NCBI GenBank assembly: GCA_021818505.1
Contig: JAKADX010000002.1
Location: 1 to 64,000, forward strand
Direction: 5' to 3'
Length of the DNA: 64,000 bases
DNA from: Pseudomonadota bacterium
Lineage (GTDB): Bacteria; Pseudomonadota; Alphaproteobacteria; Acetobacterales; Acetobacteraceae
Part shown: piece after piece, positions 28,486 to 37,191 of the stretch
How the letters are laid out: each line of letters opens with the position of its first letter
Numbering within the stretch: the first letter of the stretch is position 1
The notes under the pieces: model-generated
Told to the model about the DNA's origin: nothing
The model's database searches: none
Seen by the model: the letters and a program-made list of their open reading frames with translations, nothing else
Position numbers and translations under genes: made by a program

Positions 28486-29496
28486 TCAGCCCGTCCTGCG
28501 CCGCGCCAACGCCCGCAGCGGCGCGGTGACGCGCCATGACGTTGATGCTTCCATCGCCGCGATGCGCGTCCGCGCCTCCGCCAGGTCGCGCTCCAGCCGC
28601 GCGATCCGCTCCTGCTCCGCATCCGTCGCCGCCGCTTCACCCGAGCCGGGCAACGGGTCCGCCGCCGCCTGCTCCATCCGCCGCCAACTATCCGCCGCTG
28701 CCTCGCGATCATCCGTCGCCCGCAGGAACACGAAGAACTCGAACCACGGATCGCGGCTGTCGCGGAAGTCACTGCACGCGAAGCGGGTCAGCCCGTTCCC
28801 GGCGAGCGTGCGCATCAGGCGCGCGAAACTGCGCGGCGTGAACGCCCAGCAATGCACGTCCTCGTAGTGGTCCGGCACGTCGCGCACGCGGCGCGCGAAG
28901 GACAGCGCCTGCTCGACCGTCCATCGCGGGCGCAGCGTGCCGAGGTCGAACGTGCCACGATAGAGACGCGTGCGGTCGATCGCGGGCGCGTCGTGCAGCA
29001 TGAAATCCAGCACCTCGCGCACCTGCGGGCGCCGCGCGCGCAGCAGATGCGCGGCCAGCACGTCGGTGAGGTTCGTGTCGCGCCGCAGCGCGTCGGGCGA
29101 GAAGCGGCGGTCGGGCAGCACCAGACGCAACTCCCCGCCCGGCGCCAGCACCGCGTCGCATTCGGCGAGCCACGTCACCAGGTCGGGCACATGTTCGCCG
29201 ACATGCGAGGCGATGATGTAGTCGACTGTCTCGCCGCCCAAGCACTCGGCGAGCGTCTGCTCGCCCCACAGCGCGTCCACCGGGACGATATCCTCGGTCG
29301 GCACGTTGGGGTCGTCGCGATAGCGGGCGCGCAGGGTCTGCGTGTCGAAATGGTCGATGTAGCGGATGCGCCCTTCGTCGCGGCGCACCGTCGGCCAGGC
29401 GAGCGGCGCGATCTCCAGCCCGTTCAGCGCGGCGAGATCGAGGCCGGCGCGCAGGATCGCTCTCCGTTCCGCCAGCAGTTCGGGGACATAGGACAT
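28486..29496 (-). CDS. class I SAM-dependent methyltransferase-like protein
   Basis: This 336-residue protein has a Rossmann methyltransferase core. IRYIDHFDTQTLRARY precedes DYIIASHVGEHVPDLVTW and the post-motif LAPGGELRLVLPDRRFSPD, as in methyltransferases of sugar or O-antigen type. The C-terminal 50 residues form a coiled coil followed by MEASTSWRVTAPLRALARR, a tail often found on cell-surface glycosyltransferases. I chose ATG 29496 because the frame upstream is only a leuB shadow. Methyl acceptor unknown; a glycan or surface-polysaccharide role is inferred from the tail. Confidence 0.8.
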   Translation of the reverse strand: MSYVPELLAERRAILRAGLDLAALNGLEIAPLAWPTVRRDEGRIRYIDHFDTQTLRARYRDDPNVPTEDIVPVDALWGEQTLAECLGGETVDYIIASHVGEHVPDLVTWLAECDAVLAPGGELRLVLPDRRFSPDALRRDTNLTDVLAAHLLRARRPQVREVLDFMLHDAPAIDRTRLYRGTFDLGTLRPRWTVEQALSFARRVRDVPDHYEDVHCWAFTPRSFARLMRTLAGNGLTRFACSDFRDSRDPWFEFFVFLRATDDREAAADSWRRMEQAAADPLPGSGEAAATDAEQERIARLERDLAEARTRIAAMEASTSWRVTAPLRALARRRTG

Positions 29497-29589
29497 CGGC
29501 GGCTCCCTGCGGCGACGGCCGGGTTTGCCGCGCCCGGCGCGGCGGTGTAAGGCCGCGCGGCATCGTGCGACAAGGCGGGGGAGCGGCGT

Positions 29590-30702
29590 ATGGCATCGAA
29601 CAAGCGGTTGCTGGTGTTGCCGGGCGACGGCATCGGGCCGGAGGTGATGGCCGAGGCGCGGCGCGTCATCGACTGGATGGGCCGCCGTCGTGCCGTCGGC
29701 TTCGACATCCAGGAAGATCTGGTGGGGGGCGCTGCCATCGAGGCGCGCGGCACGCCGATCACGGATGCGACGGTGGCCGCGGCGAAGCAGGCCGACGCGG
29801 TGCTGTTCGGCTCCGTCGGCGGGCCGCAATGGGACAAGCTCGGCTTCGCCATGCGCCCGGAACTCGCGATCCTGACCTTGCGGCGGGAGCTTGGCCTGTT
29901 CGCCAATCTGCGCCCGGCACTGGTGCTCGATCCGCTGGTCGATGCCAGCACGCTGAAGCCGGAGGTGGTGCGCGGCCTCGATCTGATGATCGTGCGCGAG
30001 AGCACCGGCGGCATCTATTTCGGCGAGCCGCGCGGGGTCGAGACGCTGCCCGACGGCAGCAAGCGCGGCATCAACACCGAGGTGTACACAACGGCCGAGA
30101 TCGAGCGCGTCGCCCGCGTCGCGTTCGAACTGGCGCGCAAGCGGCAGGGCCGCGTGTGCAGCGTGGAGAAGGCGAACGTGATGGAGAGCGGGCTGCTGTG
30201 GCGGCAGACGGTGACCGCACTGCACGCGCGCGACTACGCCGACGTGGCGCTGAGCCACATGTACGCCGACAACTGCGCCATGCAGCTTGTGCGCAACCCG
30301 CGCCAGTTCGACGTGATCGTGACGACGAACCTGTTCGGCGACCTGCTCTCCGACCTCGCCTCGATGCTGACCGGCAGCCTCGGCATGTTGCCCTCGGCGA
30401 CGCTGGGCGCGGTCGGGCCGGATGGGCGGCGGGCGGCGCTGTATGAGCCGATCCACGGCAGCGCGCCCGACATCGCGGGCAAGGGCGTGGCCAACCCGCT
30501 GGCGCAGATCCTGAGTTTCGCAATGCTGCTGCGCTACTCCTTCGGGCTGGAGGAGGACGCCGCCCTGGTCGAGCGCGCCTGCACCGAGGTGCTGGCGGCA
30601 GGGCTGCGCACGCCCGACGTGATGGCCCCGGGCTGCCGCCAGGCCAGCACCGAGGAGGTGGGGGCGGCGGTGGTGGCGGCGCTGGACCGGCTGGGGGCCT
30701 GA
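29590..30702 (+). CDS. leuB: 3-isopropylmalate dehydrogenase
   Basis: This 370-residue NAD-dependent decarboxylating dehydrogenase of leucine synthesis has [17 protein letters not shown] at the N-terminus, [16 protein letters not shown] (substrate loop), and [13 protein letters not shown] with [14 protein letters not shown] (metal and substrate site). [20 protein letters not shown] is the NAD-site segment. Full length. It is separated from leuD by a gene on the opposite strand. Start ATG 29590 follows a ggcgggggag stretch. Confidence 0.97.
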   Translation: MASNKRLLVLPGDGIGPEVMAEARRVIDWMGRRRAVGFDIQEDLVGGAAIEARGTPITDATVAAAKQADAVLFGSVGGPQWDKLGFAMRPELAILTLRRELGLFANLRPALVLDPLVDASTLKPEVVRGLDLMIVRESTGGIYFGEPRGVETLPDGSKRGINTEVYTTAEIERVARVAFELARKRQGRVCSVEKANVMESGLLWRQTVTALHARDYADVALSHMYADNCAMQLVRNPRQFDVIVTTNLFGDLLSDLASMLTGSLGMLPSATLGAVGPDGRRAALYEPIHGSAPDIAGKGVANPLAQILSFAMLLRYSFGLEEDAALVERACTEVLAAGLRTPDVMAPGCRQASTEEVGAAVVAALDRLGA

Positions 30703-30765
30703 CCGTCGCGGCCGGGCGGCGTCTTGCGCGGCCCGGCCCCATCCGCTACATCGCCCCGCCGGCAA

Positions 30766-30842
30766 GCACCCGTAGCTCAATTGGATAGAGCACCAGACTA
30801 CGGATCTGGGGGTTGGGAGTTCGAATCTCTCCGGGTGCGCCA
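30766..30842 (+). tRNA. tRNA-Arg (anticodon ACG)
   Basis: This is a 77-nt cloverleaf with CCA encoded. The acceptor arms GCACCCG and CGGGTGC pair, and the D-arm is GCTC-AATTGGATA-GAGC. The anticodon stem CCAGA/TCTGG encloses the loop CTACGGA with anticodon ACG. The T-arm contains GAGTTCGAATCTC. The A34 position would be edited to inosine by TadA, as is usual for tRNA-Arg(ACG). Confidence 0.97.
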
Positions 30843-31008
30843 GGAAATCAAAGGATCGCGGGCTCGGTCGTTTGCATCAGGGTCTGAATGCCGTGGCCCG
30901 GGTTGCCGGCCCGCCCCGCCTTGCGCGGCTGCGGGGGGCGGCGAAACACCGAGAAATTGTATCAGGGAACGATCGACGGAAGGGTTGAGTCCCGAAGCGC
31001 GTCGGCCT

Positions 31009-31857
31009 TCAGAACGTGAACCCGATTCCAAGTAGCGGACCATATTCGATCAGCCGGATGGACCTGATCTCCCCCTCCCCGCCGTAGTTCTGGCCGCTGC
31101 TGAGCGCGCGGAAGCCGGCGTACAGATTCAGCCACTTGGTTGCCGCCCAGGTCACGGCGAACTCGCTTCCCCATCCCCAGATGCCGCCGTCCACGCCGAA
31201 GCCCTGAACCAGCACCCCCAGTTCGAGGCGCCAGCGTGGGCCCGGATAGATCGCACCGCGCAATCCCATCCAGGGCTGGACCAGGCCGCCGCTGCCGCTG
31301 ACGCTGGTGGTCCGCGCGGTCCCGAACGGCCCGACGCTGTCCAGATTGAGTGTCGTGCTGGTGCCGAACCAGGCGAACCCGGCCTGGGCGTCCAGCGTCG
31401 CGGGAATCGTGCCGAGCGCCTGGTTGAAGACCTGATAGCCGATGCCAGGCGCGATGCGGGTCATCGACGAATCGATGGTCAGCGACCGCGTCACGCCCGG
31501 CCGTATCGCCGTCAGTCCGGTCGTCTGGGACAGGCCGATGTACTCGATGTCGAGCACGCCAGACCAGGGGCCATAGCGGACACGTCCGGTTCCCATGAAC
31601 GCGCCGGTCAGTACATTGGCGAGTTCGGAGACCGTTGGTATGCCCTGGCTGACACTGACATCCGCGCCCCGGCCGAGCGCGACGTTGCCGCTGGTGCCCG
31701 GAAGCCAGCCGTAGAAATCAAGCTCGACGTGCGTCTGATAGCTGCCGTCGGGGCCGTACCCGTCCTGCGGCGACACGCCGGCCTGCGCGGGCCATGCCAG
31801 GAATGCCACGAGCAGTGCAGCGAGTCCCGCCGCGGAAATCCGGTTACGTCTTTGCAC
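31009..31857 (-). CDS. predicted outer-membrane beta-barrel protein
   Basis: This 282-residue exported protein has a signal peptide (residues 1-26, ending PAQA) followed by alternating hydrophobic and polar strands. It ends LLGIGFTF, the terminal Phe pattern read by the BAM machinery. Segments such as VELDFYGWLPG, GVLDIEYIGLS and LNLYAGFRALSSG look like barrel strands. There is no family I can name with certainty. It is last of a three-gene minus-strand set with the lipoprotein (33-bp gap) and the periplasmic protein upstream. Confidence 0.78.
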   Translation of the reverse strand: MQRRNRISAAGLAALLVAFLAWPAQAGVSPQDGYGPDGSYQTHVELDFYGWLPGTSGNVALGRGADVSVSQGIPTVSELANVLTGAFMGTGRVRYGPWSGVLDIEYIGLSQTTGLTAIRPGVTRSLTIDSSMTRIAPGIGYQVFNQALGTIPATLDAQAGFAWFGTSTTLNLDSVGPFGTARTTSVSGSGGLVQPWMGLRGAIYPGPRWRLELGVLVQGFGVDGGIWGWGSEFAVTWAATKWLNLYAGFRALSSGQNYGGEGEIRSIRLIEYGPLLGIGFTF

Positions 31858-31890
31858 GCCGCCACCCCTGCCGTCCGCGATCCCACTCGC

Positions 31891-32358
31891 TCATTTCATC
31901 GAGATTATGACTGCATCTCCCCCCAGGCTCAGCATCAGGCCAGTGCGCTTGGCTTTCAGGTGCATGATCACCCCGGCCTCGTTCTGTAGCCACAGATCGC
32001 CGCCGCTTTCGCTGCCCAGCGCGAAGCCGTAGCGACCCTGCGCGTAGGAGCCGGGGAATTCCGAGATGTTGCGCAGCTTGTAGACCTCGCCGCTCGCGTC
32101 GAGGGTCGACGCGCCGATCCCTCCGACGCCGAGGCCAGCCACCGTGAACGGGTAACTGCGCCCACGGTAGTAAAGGGTCCCGGAGCCGCCTCCGCCGCTG
32201 CCGATATAGGCGACCTGCACCTCATTCATCTCGACCGTGCCGTCGGGCGCCAGCCCGGCGACCGCTTCGGGACCGACCTTGACCGACGATGTGCAGGCGG
32301 CGAGCAGAACAGCGGCCAACCCGAGCGCGGCGAACTGGAACGGATGTGCGCGCGTCAT
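31891..32358 (-). CDS. predicted lipoprotein
   Basis: This is a 155-residue protein with a lipoprotein signal peptide: lipobox LAAC with the lipidated Cys at about residue 22 (AVLLAACTSSVKV). The mature part carries Gly-rich segments (IGSGGGGSGTLYYRGRSYPF, GLGVGGIGASTLDA) and YAQGRYGFALGSESGGDLWL. It looks like a conserved family of small envelope proteins that I cannot name; it recalls DUF1134-type sequences but this is not certain. Start ATG 32358 gives the clean signal peptide; the longer frame upstream was rejected. Confidence 0.75.
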   Translation of the reverse strand: MTRAHPFQFAALGLAAVLLAACTSSVKVGPEAVAGLAPDGTVEMNEVQVAYIGSGGGGSGTLYYRGRSYPFTVAGLGVGGIGASTLDASGEVYKLRNISEFPGSYAQGRYGFALGSESGGDLWLQNEAGVIMHLKAKRTGLMLSLGGDAVIISMK

Positions 32359-32485
32359 TTTCGATCTCCGGCTACGCCCCGGCAGCCTTCTGTCCTGATG
32401 GGTGCTTCGGGAAACGGAGAGGCGGTGCCGCGGGCCGGCGGCGTGCGGCACCACGGCGGGTCTGTGGCGCCGGGAGCCGTCACAC

Positions 32486-33106
32486 TCAGAACCAACTGCG
32501 TGGCGCGGGTTCAACCGAGACGGCAAGCGTCTGGCTCACGGCGGCGGTGATCGTGTCGCCGACCTTCAGCGCCGGCAGGCTCGCCTGTCGCGCCGGGTCG
32601 GTCACCTCGAACGTATAGACGCCACCGCCGCCGGGCGGGACGAGATCGACCGAATGCGCCGCGAGGTCGATGCCGACGACGAGGCCGCTGACCCGCGTGA
32701 CCTTGACGGCCACGCCACCCGGCGCAGTGGCTGGCCGGGCGAGCGCGACGTTCATCTGATCCTCAGGCACCGTGATGCCCGGCTGCGAGATGATGAATGC
32801 GACCGAACGGTAGAAAGTCGCGTTGACCGTATCGCCGACCTTCAGCATGTCGAGGCGGATGCCGGGGCCGGCGACGACGGTGATCGGCATTCCGGAGCGA
32901 CCGGTCAGCCTGATCTCCCGCGTGTCGCGGTCGATGGCGTCGATCCTGGCGTGCATCGTCACCGAGACCGCGGGCGGAATGACGTTCGACACGGTCGGAT
33001 TGTCCCCCGCACTGGCTGACACCGATGCCGCCAGCGAAAGCGCGCACGCGCCCCCGAGGATCCCTGACGCCACGACCACCATCCGGGTGATTTGATTGAT
33101 GATCAT
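32486..33106 (-). CDS. predicted periplasmic protein, 206 residues
   Basis: The N-terminus (VVVASGILGGACALSLAASVSASA) is a signal peptide. The mature part contains two similar halves: RIDAIDRDTREIRLTG with LKVGDTVNATFYRSVAF, and VVGIDLAAHSVDLVPP with LKVGDTITAAVSQTLAV. This suggests an internally duplicated beta-rich domain of the kind seen in copper-binding or DUF5666-like proteins (family not certain). A GTG at 33136 directly after AAGGAG is an alternative start. It probably heads the three-gene minus operon. The FNR-like box at 33396 lies about 290 bp upstream. Confidence 0.72.
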   Translation of the reverse strand: MIINQITRMVVVASGILGGACALSLAASVSASAGDNPTVSNVIPPAVSVTMHARIDAIDRDTREIRLTGRSGMPITVVAGPGIRLDMLKVGDTVNATFYRSVAFIISQPGITVPEDQMNVALARPATAPGGVAVKVTRVSGLVVGIDLAAHSVDLVPPGGGGVYTFEVTDPARQASLPALKVGDTITAAVSQTLAVSVEPAPRSWF

Positions 33107-33534
33107 GGATGTGTCTTCGCTTTCACGGTTGGTCACTCCTTGCGCCGCACACGCTCATGGCCCCTGGCAAACTTCGCGTATCCCGCGATGACGCGTGCTA
33201 TCTCCGGACCAAGGCGCCGGAATGCCTGCTGCACGACCTGCTCCGTCCCGCAGCGAAGCCTACAGGAATGACGCCGCGTTCATTCACAAAGATTCGTGCG
33301 GCAAAGATCATGATTGGCAAATCCGTGTGGAAGCACGCGGTCGCTGCCCTCGCGTGTTGCGTTGATTCACAACAACGTCAGGAGCGCCGTCCCCGTTGAC
33401 GTGGATCAATGTGATCGTGGCCTGCCGGCGGCCGAATCAGCGGGAATTACGCCGACATGGTCGTACGGTTCGCGTGAAGGGCGCTCCCGGATCGGGCGAG
33501 CCGTTTCGGATCCACCGGCGCAGAGGATCACGTC
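33107..33534. other. 428-bp intergenic region without a convincing gene
   Basis: This region lies between a minus-strand periplasmic protein gene and the plus-strand arylsulfatase remnant. The open frames in it have no recognisable domain and normal-looking codon use is absent. It contains AT-richer stretches (33270-33370) and one FNR-type box at 33396-33409. It most likely holds divergent promoters. Confidence 0.6.
33396..33409. promoter_or_regulatory. FNR/FixK-type box TTGAC-N4-ATCAA
   Basis: TTGACGTGGATCAA is a full match to the FNR/ANR/FixK consensus TTGAY-N4-ATCAA. It lies 126 bp upstream of the arylsulfatase remnant and 290 bp upstream of the divergent periplasmic-protein gene, where it could make this envelope-gene block oxygen-responsive. 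This is a sequence match only. Confidence 0.55.
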
Positions 33535-33963
33535 ATGAGAACAGCGGCTGCTCTGATCGTGGCCTCCACTCTGATGATCATTTCTCCCGGTCCGTCGGCA
33601 CATGCGCAGAAGATCACCGGTACGCCCGGATCGCCGGACGTCACGACGACGATCGACGGCCGTGTACTGCCGCCACCGGCGCAGCCCTTCCGCGGGCAGA
33701 TCCAACGCAATGCGACGCAATCGACGCTCGCCTGACCGATGCGCGTGGTGTCGCCCAAGGGCGCGCCGAACATCCTGCCGGTCACTTGCAGGATGGTGAC
33801 CGGCATCCCGGCGCCGAACATGGTCGATGGGATCGCGCAGACGACGATCGAGGGAGTGGGCCTCGCCTGAACCTTCGACAAGGCCAACAAGGCAAAGCTG
33901 GAGGTAGCATATCGTGCGGCACAGGATGCGAACCAGACATCGCGGCGGCATCCGCGCCCATGA
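33535..33963 (+). pseudogene. decayed arylsulfatase gene
   Basis: The frame begins with an intact signal peptide (ending SAHAQ) and then KITGTPGSPDVTTTIDG and LPPP, the standard mature N-terminus of large bacterial arylsulfatases. After an in-frame TGA (33733-33735) the same frame resumes with MRVVSPKGAPNILPV, equivalent to the VVPPKGAPNVLLI entry to the sulfatase domain. It then jumps to GIPAPNMVDGIAQTTIEG, which in intact enzymes is some 400 residues downstream, followed by a second TGA (33868-33870) and TFDKANKAK. The catalytic Cys/Ser-x-Pro-x-Arg segment and metal site are deleted. Family match is from memory of arylsulfatase sequences. Confidence 0.72.
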
Positions 33964-33982
33964 TGCCGGAACAGGGAACGCC

Positions 33983-34645
33983 ATGACGAAGGCGATCTGC
34001 GCGTCGTTCACCGCGCCGGCGCTGGGGTCGCACGCGGCCCTTGCTCAGCCGGCGCACATGGTCACCGTGCAGGAGATTGCGCACGCCTGCGCCAGCGACA
34101 TTGATCGCCTGTGCCCCGGTGTCCCGCCGGGGCAGGGGCGGATCAAGGCGTGCATGAAAGCGCACATGACCGAGCTTTCCGCGCCCGGTTTCGGCACGCT
34201 GCTCAGCGCCGTCCGGGTCATGTACACGCTGAACAGCGACATGCTGTTTCCGCCTGATGGATGGTAACTATCGGAGGCCGGCCAGCAGATGATCGGCCAG
34301 ATCGCGAGGAAACTGGCGCCGACTCAGCAGCACTAGCTGTATGTAAGCGGGTTCATGGACAGTATGCCGATCGGGCCCGAGCTGCGAGACCGCGGCATCA
34401 CCTCGAATGAGGTGTTGTCGCAGATGCGCGCTGACAGTGTCATGCAGTTCCTGATCTCGCAGGGCGTCAAGCCGGACCTGGTGGCGGCTAAGGGATTCGG
34501 GGACGCCGATCCCGTTGCATCGAACGCCACCGCCGAGGGCCGCGCGAAGAACCGCCGCGTGGAACTGAGCCTCGCCCCCCCTGTGAGCAGTCGGTATCGC
34601 GGAGCAAGCGGAGCCGTCGAGCGCAACCGAGGACGGCCACCATGA
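33983..34645 (+). pseudogene. decayed Cys-rich protein/OmpA gene pair, fused by deletion
   Basis: One frame holds a Cys-rich repeat protein (ACASDIDRLCPGVPPGQGRI, then KACMKAHM) that passes without a stop from LLSAV into YTLNSDMLFPPDGW of an OmpA-type domain. Two in-frame stops follow (TAA 34265-34267, TAG 34334-34336), and then SNEVLSQMRADSVMQFLISQ and AEGRAKNRRVELSL. Every part is closely matched by the intact pair just downstream (34642-34887 and 34947-35504). The region equivalent to the end of the first gene, the spacer and the lipoprotein/coiled-coil start of the second has been deleted. A Cys of the repeat (SAPC) is Gly here. It is a duplicated, broken copy. Confidence 0.85.
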
Positions 34646-34887
34646 GAATACGCAGCATCGTCATATCAGCGTCTCTGCTGCTCATTGCCGCGACCACCTG
34701 GGCGCAGCAGACGCCGCCGAATACCCTTCAGATCGCGCGCGCCTGTGCGGCCGACATCGATCGTCTCTGCCCCGGCGTGCCGCCGGGCGAGGGGCGGATC
34801 AAGGCATGCATGAAGGCACATATCACGCAACTTTCGGCGCCGTGCTTCGATGCCCTACTCGGCGCGGTCGCCGCCGGCCGGGAATGA
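34642..34887 (+). CDS. small exported cysteine-rich repeat protein
   Basis: This 81-residue protein has a signal peptide (residues 1-22, ending TTWAQ) and one cysteine-rich repeat: IARACAADIDRLCPGVPP, then GRIKACMKAH and LSAPCFDALL. The four Cys with the C-x6-C and C-x8-9-C spacing resemble the Golgi-apparatus-protein-type Cys-rich repeat found in small bacterial exported proteins. Two disulfides in the periplasm are likely. It sits 59 bp upstream of the OmpA lipoprotein gene, and the same pairing is present in the decayed copy upstream, which supports a functional link. Role unknown. Confidence 0.8.
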   Translation: MRIRSIVISASLLLIAATTWAQQTPPNTLQIARACAADIDRLCPGVPPGEGRIKACMKAHITQLSAPCFDALLGAVAAGRE

Positions 34888-34946
34888 GCGTACGGCGGCG
34901 CGTCCGAGCCGTGGGAAACTGATTTGACCAAGGAGGAGCCAGGGTA

Positions 34947-35504
34947 ATGAATGTTCTCGTGAGTCGTGCGCTTGCGGCAGGATCACTTGTGTCGGCGATC
35001 GTCCTCGGCGGATGCGTCACCGAGTCCAGGTACGATGAGCTGGCGCGAAAGAATCAGGAGCTGCAACAGCAGCTCACGACGCAGCAGGCGGAGATGGCGA
35101 AGAAGGATCAGCAGATCAGCCGCCTGCAAGGTGCGATCAAGTATACGGTCAATAGCGACCTGCTGTTCCCGCCCGGCGGGTGGGAGATTTCCGAGTCGGG
35201 CAAGCAGATCATCGCCCGGCTGGCGCAGAAGCTCGCTCCGACGCAGGAGAACAAGATTTACGTGAACGGATACACCGACAACGCGCCGATCGGGCCGAAA
35301 CTGATGAAGCAGGGCATCACCTCGAACGAGGTGCTGTCGCAAAAGCGTGCGGACAGCGTGATGCAGTTCCTGATTTCGCAAGGTGTGAAGCCGGATATGG
35401 TGGCCGCCAAAGGCTTCGGTGAGGCCGATCCGATCGCATCGAACGACACGCCGGCGGGCCGCGCTCAGAACCGCCGCGTGGAACTGACGCTTTCGCCGCA
35501 CTAG
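34947..35504 (+). CDS. OmpA-family peptidoglycan-binding lipoprotein
   Basis: This 185-residue protein has a lipobox LGGC (Cys at about residue 26). A coiled-coil linker (DELARKNQELQQQLTTQQAEMAKKDQQISRL region, residues 32-62) and an OmpA-like C-terminal domain (about 65-185) follow. The peptidoglycan-binding motif is at NGYTDN through SNEVLSQKRADSVMQFLIS, with the conserved Asp and Arg and NRRVEL at the end. It would tether the outer membrane to peptidoglycan. A strong RBS (aaggagg) lies 5-12 bp before ATG 34947. Confidence 0.9.
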   Translation: MNVLVSRALAAGSLVSAIVLGGCVTESRYDELARKNQELQQQLTTQQAEMAKKDQQISRLQGAIKYTVNSDLLFPPGGWEISESGKQIIARLAQKLAPTQENKIYVNGYTDNAPIGPKLMKQGITSNEVLSQKRADSVMQFLISQGVKPDMVAAKGFGEADPIASNDTPAGRAQNRRVELTLSPH

Positions 35505-35591
35505 CACCGGCATCGGCCGGCCGACGCGATCATCATGCGCCGCGCCGGCCGGCCCATCCGGACGATTCGTCCGGGACGAAAGGGCAGGGAC

Positions 35592-36414
35592 ATGCATCAG
35601 GGGCTGGATGTGCAGCGCCGCCTTGTCGGGCGGCTCGCGTTCGCGGCCGTGGTCATTGCCGGGATCGCGTGGCCCGGTCTGGCGGCGCCGCAGGACAGCA
35701 CGACGCCCGCGACGCCTGCCGCGATCGACCCGAAAGTCGTCGGTATCCTCCGGGCTGCGTGCGACACGCTCGCCGCTGCGCAGACAATGTCGTTCACGGC
35801 GGCGGACACATACGAGCGGGCGGCGCGCAACGGCCAGCCGCTCTATTATGCGGTGCTCGATCACGTGACGCTGCAGCGTCCGGACAGGCTGCGGGTGATC
35901 AAGGTGGGCGACGGCATTCCCAATGAGTTCTACTACGACGGCAAGACGATGATGGCCTACGTGCCGTCGGAGGATCTCGTCGCCGTCGCCGACGCGCCGC
36001 CCACCATCGACGCGATGCTGGGCGCGGCGTGGGACACGGCCGCCATCTACTTTCCCTTTGCCGACGTGATCGTCTCCCGCCCGTGCGAGGTGTTCGACAA
36101 GAACTTGCAGTCGGCGTTCTATGTCGGCCGGTCCGTCGCGGTCGGCCGCACGACGACCGACATGGTGGCCGTGGCTGGCAATGGCGTCCGGGCGGAACTG
36201 TGGATCGGCGTGGCCGACCATCTGCCGCGCATGGTGCGTGTGACCTACACCAACGAACCGGCGCGCGCGGTACCAGACGGAATACTCGGATTGGCAGCTT
36301 GGCACGCTGACGGATGCGACGACCTTTGCGTCCGAGAAGGCGAAGCGTGCCAGGCGCATGACGTTCGCGCCTCCCGGTGCGATTCCGCCGCGGCAGCCCC
36401 CGCAACCGGCATGA
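35592..36414 (+). pseudogene. DUF2092-family exported protein, frameshifted near its C-terminus
   Basis: The frame starts at ATG 35592 with a signal peptide (ending GLAAPQ) and continues as a DUF2092-like LolA/B-fold protein (SFTAADTYERAARNGQPLYY, RPDRLRVIKVGDG, HLPRMVRVTYTNEPAR). At the GC run 36261-36269 the sense moves to another frame: YQTEYSDWQLGTLTDATTFA, then AKRARRMTFAPPGAIPP and a stop at 36414. This is the expected family C-terminus. Without the shift the frame reads an unrelated tail to 36470 that overlaps the TetR gene. Two bases (one CG) are missing relative to the expected frame, by mutation, slippage or sequencing error. Confidence 0.8.
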
Positions 36415-36448
36415 CGTTCGCCGCCGTCGTCTCGCCGGGCAGGACCGT

Positions 36449-37123
36449 TCAATCCGCGTGGCGGAGGTAACCCAGAATCGTCTCGCGGATCATGCGCTTG
36501 TGCCGCGCCGACACCTCCTCGGAGGCGAGGTCGCAGCCGAAGATCTCGGAGAAGGTGAGGCGGTTGGAGACGCGGTAGAAGCACAGCGCGCTGACCATGA
36601 AGTGCAGATCGACCGGCGCCACGCTCCGGCGGAAGCTGCCGTCGGCGGTGCCGCGGGCGAGAATGCGGCCGATGACCTCCAGCACCTTGGAGTTGAGGTC
36701 GCGCACGCGCTGCGAGCGGCGCAGGAAGCGGGCGCCGTTCATGTTCTCGCTGCTGATGATGCGCACGAAATCCTCGTTGGCGCGTTCGTAGTCGAATGTG
36801 AAGTCGATCAGCCGGCCCATCGCCTCGATCGGCGGCAGGTCGTCGAGTTCCAGCGTCGTCTCGCTGCCGCGGATGCCGGCATAGACGTCCTCCAGAACGG
36901 CGAGATAGAGGCCCTCTTTGTTGCCGAAATAGTAGTAGATCATCCGCTTGGCGGTCGCGGTGCGCTCGCCGATACGGTCCACGCGGGCGCCGCTGAAGCC
37001 ATGCTCGGCGAACTCCTTGCGGGCCACCCGCAGGATTTCCTGGCGGGTCCGCTCCGGATCGAGCCGGCGGCGGCTACCCGGTGCCTGGTCGGGGCGGACC
37101 CCTGCTGAAGCCTCTCCGTCCAT
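36449..37123 (-). CDS. TetR-family transcriptional regulator
   Basis: This 224-residue repressor has an N-terminal HTH at about residues 27-70: TRQEILRVARKEFAEHGFSG, then RIGERTATAKRMIYYYFGNKEGLY. The C-terminal ligand domain is TetR-like and contains RIISSENMNGARFL. It is divergent from the shikimate/quinate operon, and the palindrome at 37192-37205 lies between them, so it probably represses aroE-MFS-dehydratase until an intermediate such as shikimate or protocatechuate binds. The ligand is an inference from context. Confidence 0.9.
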   Translation of the reverse strand: MDGEASAGVRPDQAPGSRRRLDPERTRQEILRVARKEFAEHGFSGARVDRIGERTATAKRMIYYYFGNKEGLYLAVLEDVYAGIRGSETTLELDDLPPIEAMGRLIDFTFDYERANEDFVRIISSENMNGARFLRRSQRVRDLNSKVLEVIGRILARGTADGSFRRSVAPVDLHFMVSALCFYRVSNRLTFSEIFGCDLASEEVSARHKRMIRETILGYLRHAD

Positions 37124-37191
37124 CAAACTGCTCCGGCGCTGTCGATTGCCTTTGACACGCCCGAGGATAGCTGATATCGGGCGGCTTGTGA

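Noticed and set aside
30766-30842. tRNA-Arg as an integration site for the accessory block at 31009-36470
   Set aside because: No duplicate of the tRNA 3' end was seen downstream in the window and no integrase gene is present.
33109-33399. Plus-strand 96-codon frame
   Set aside because: No signal, domain or neighbour supports it; the region appears to be regulatory.
34355-34645. Short OmpA frame as a stand-alone gene
   Set aside because: It lacks the signal sequence and the first part of the domain, and upstream in the same frame there are two stops with matching sequence; it is part of the decayed copy.
35535-36470. Single 311-codon frame as an intact protein
   Set aside because: Its last 65 codons do not fit the DUF2092 family and overlap the TetR gene, whereas the alternative frame gives the expected C-terminus.
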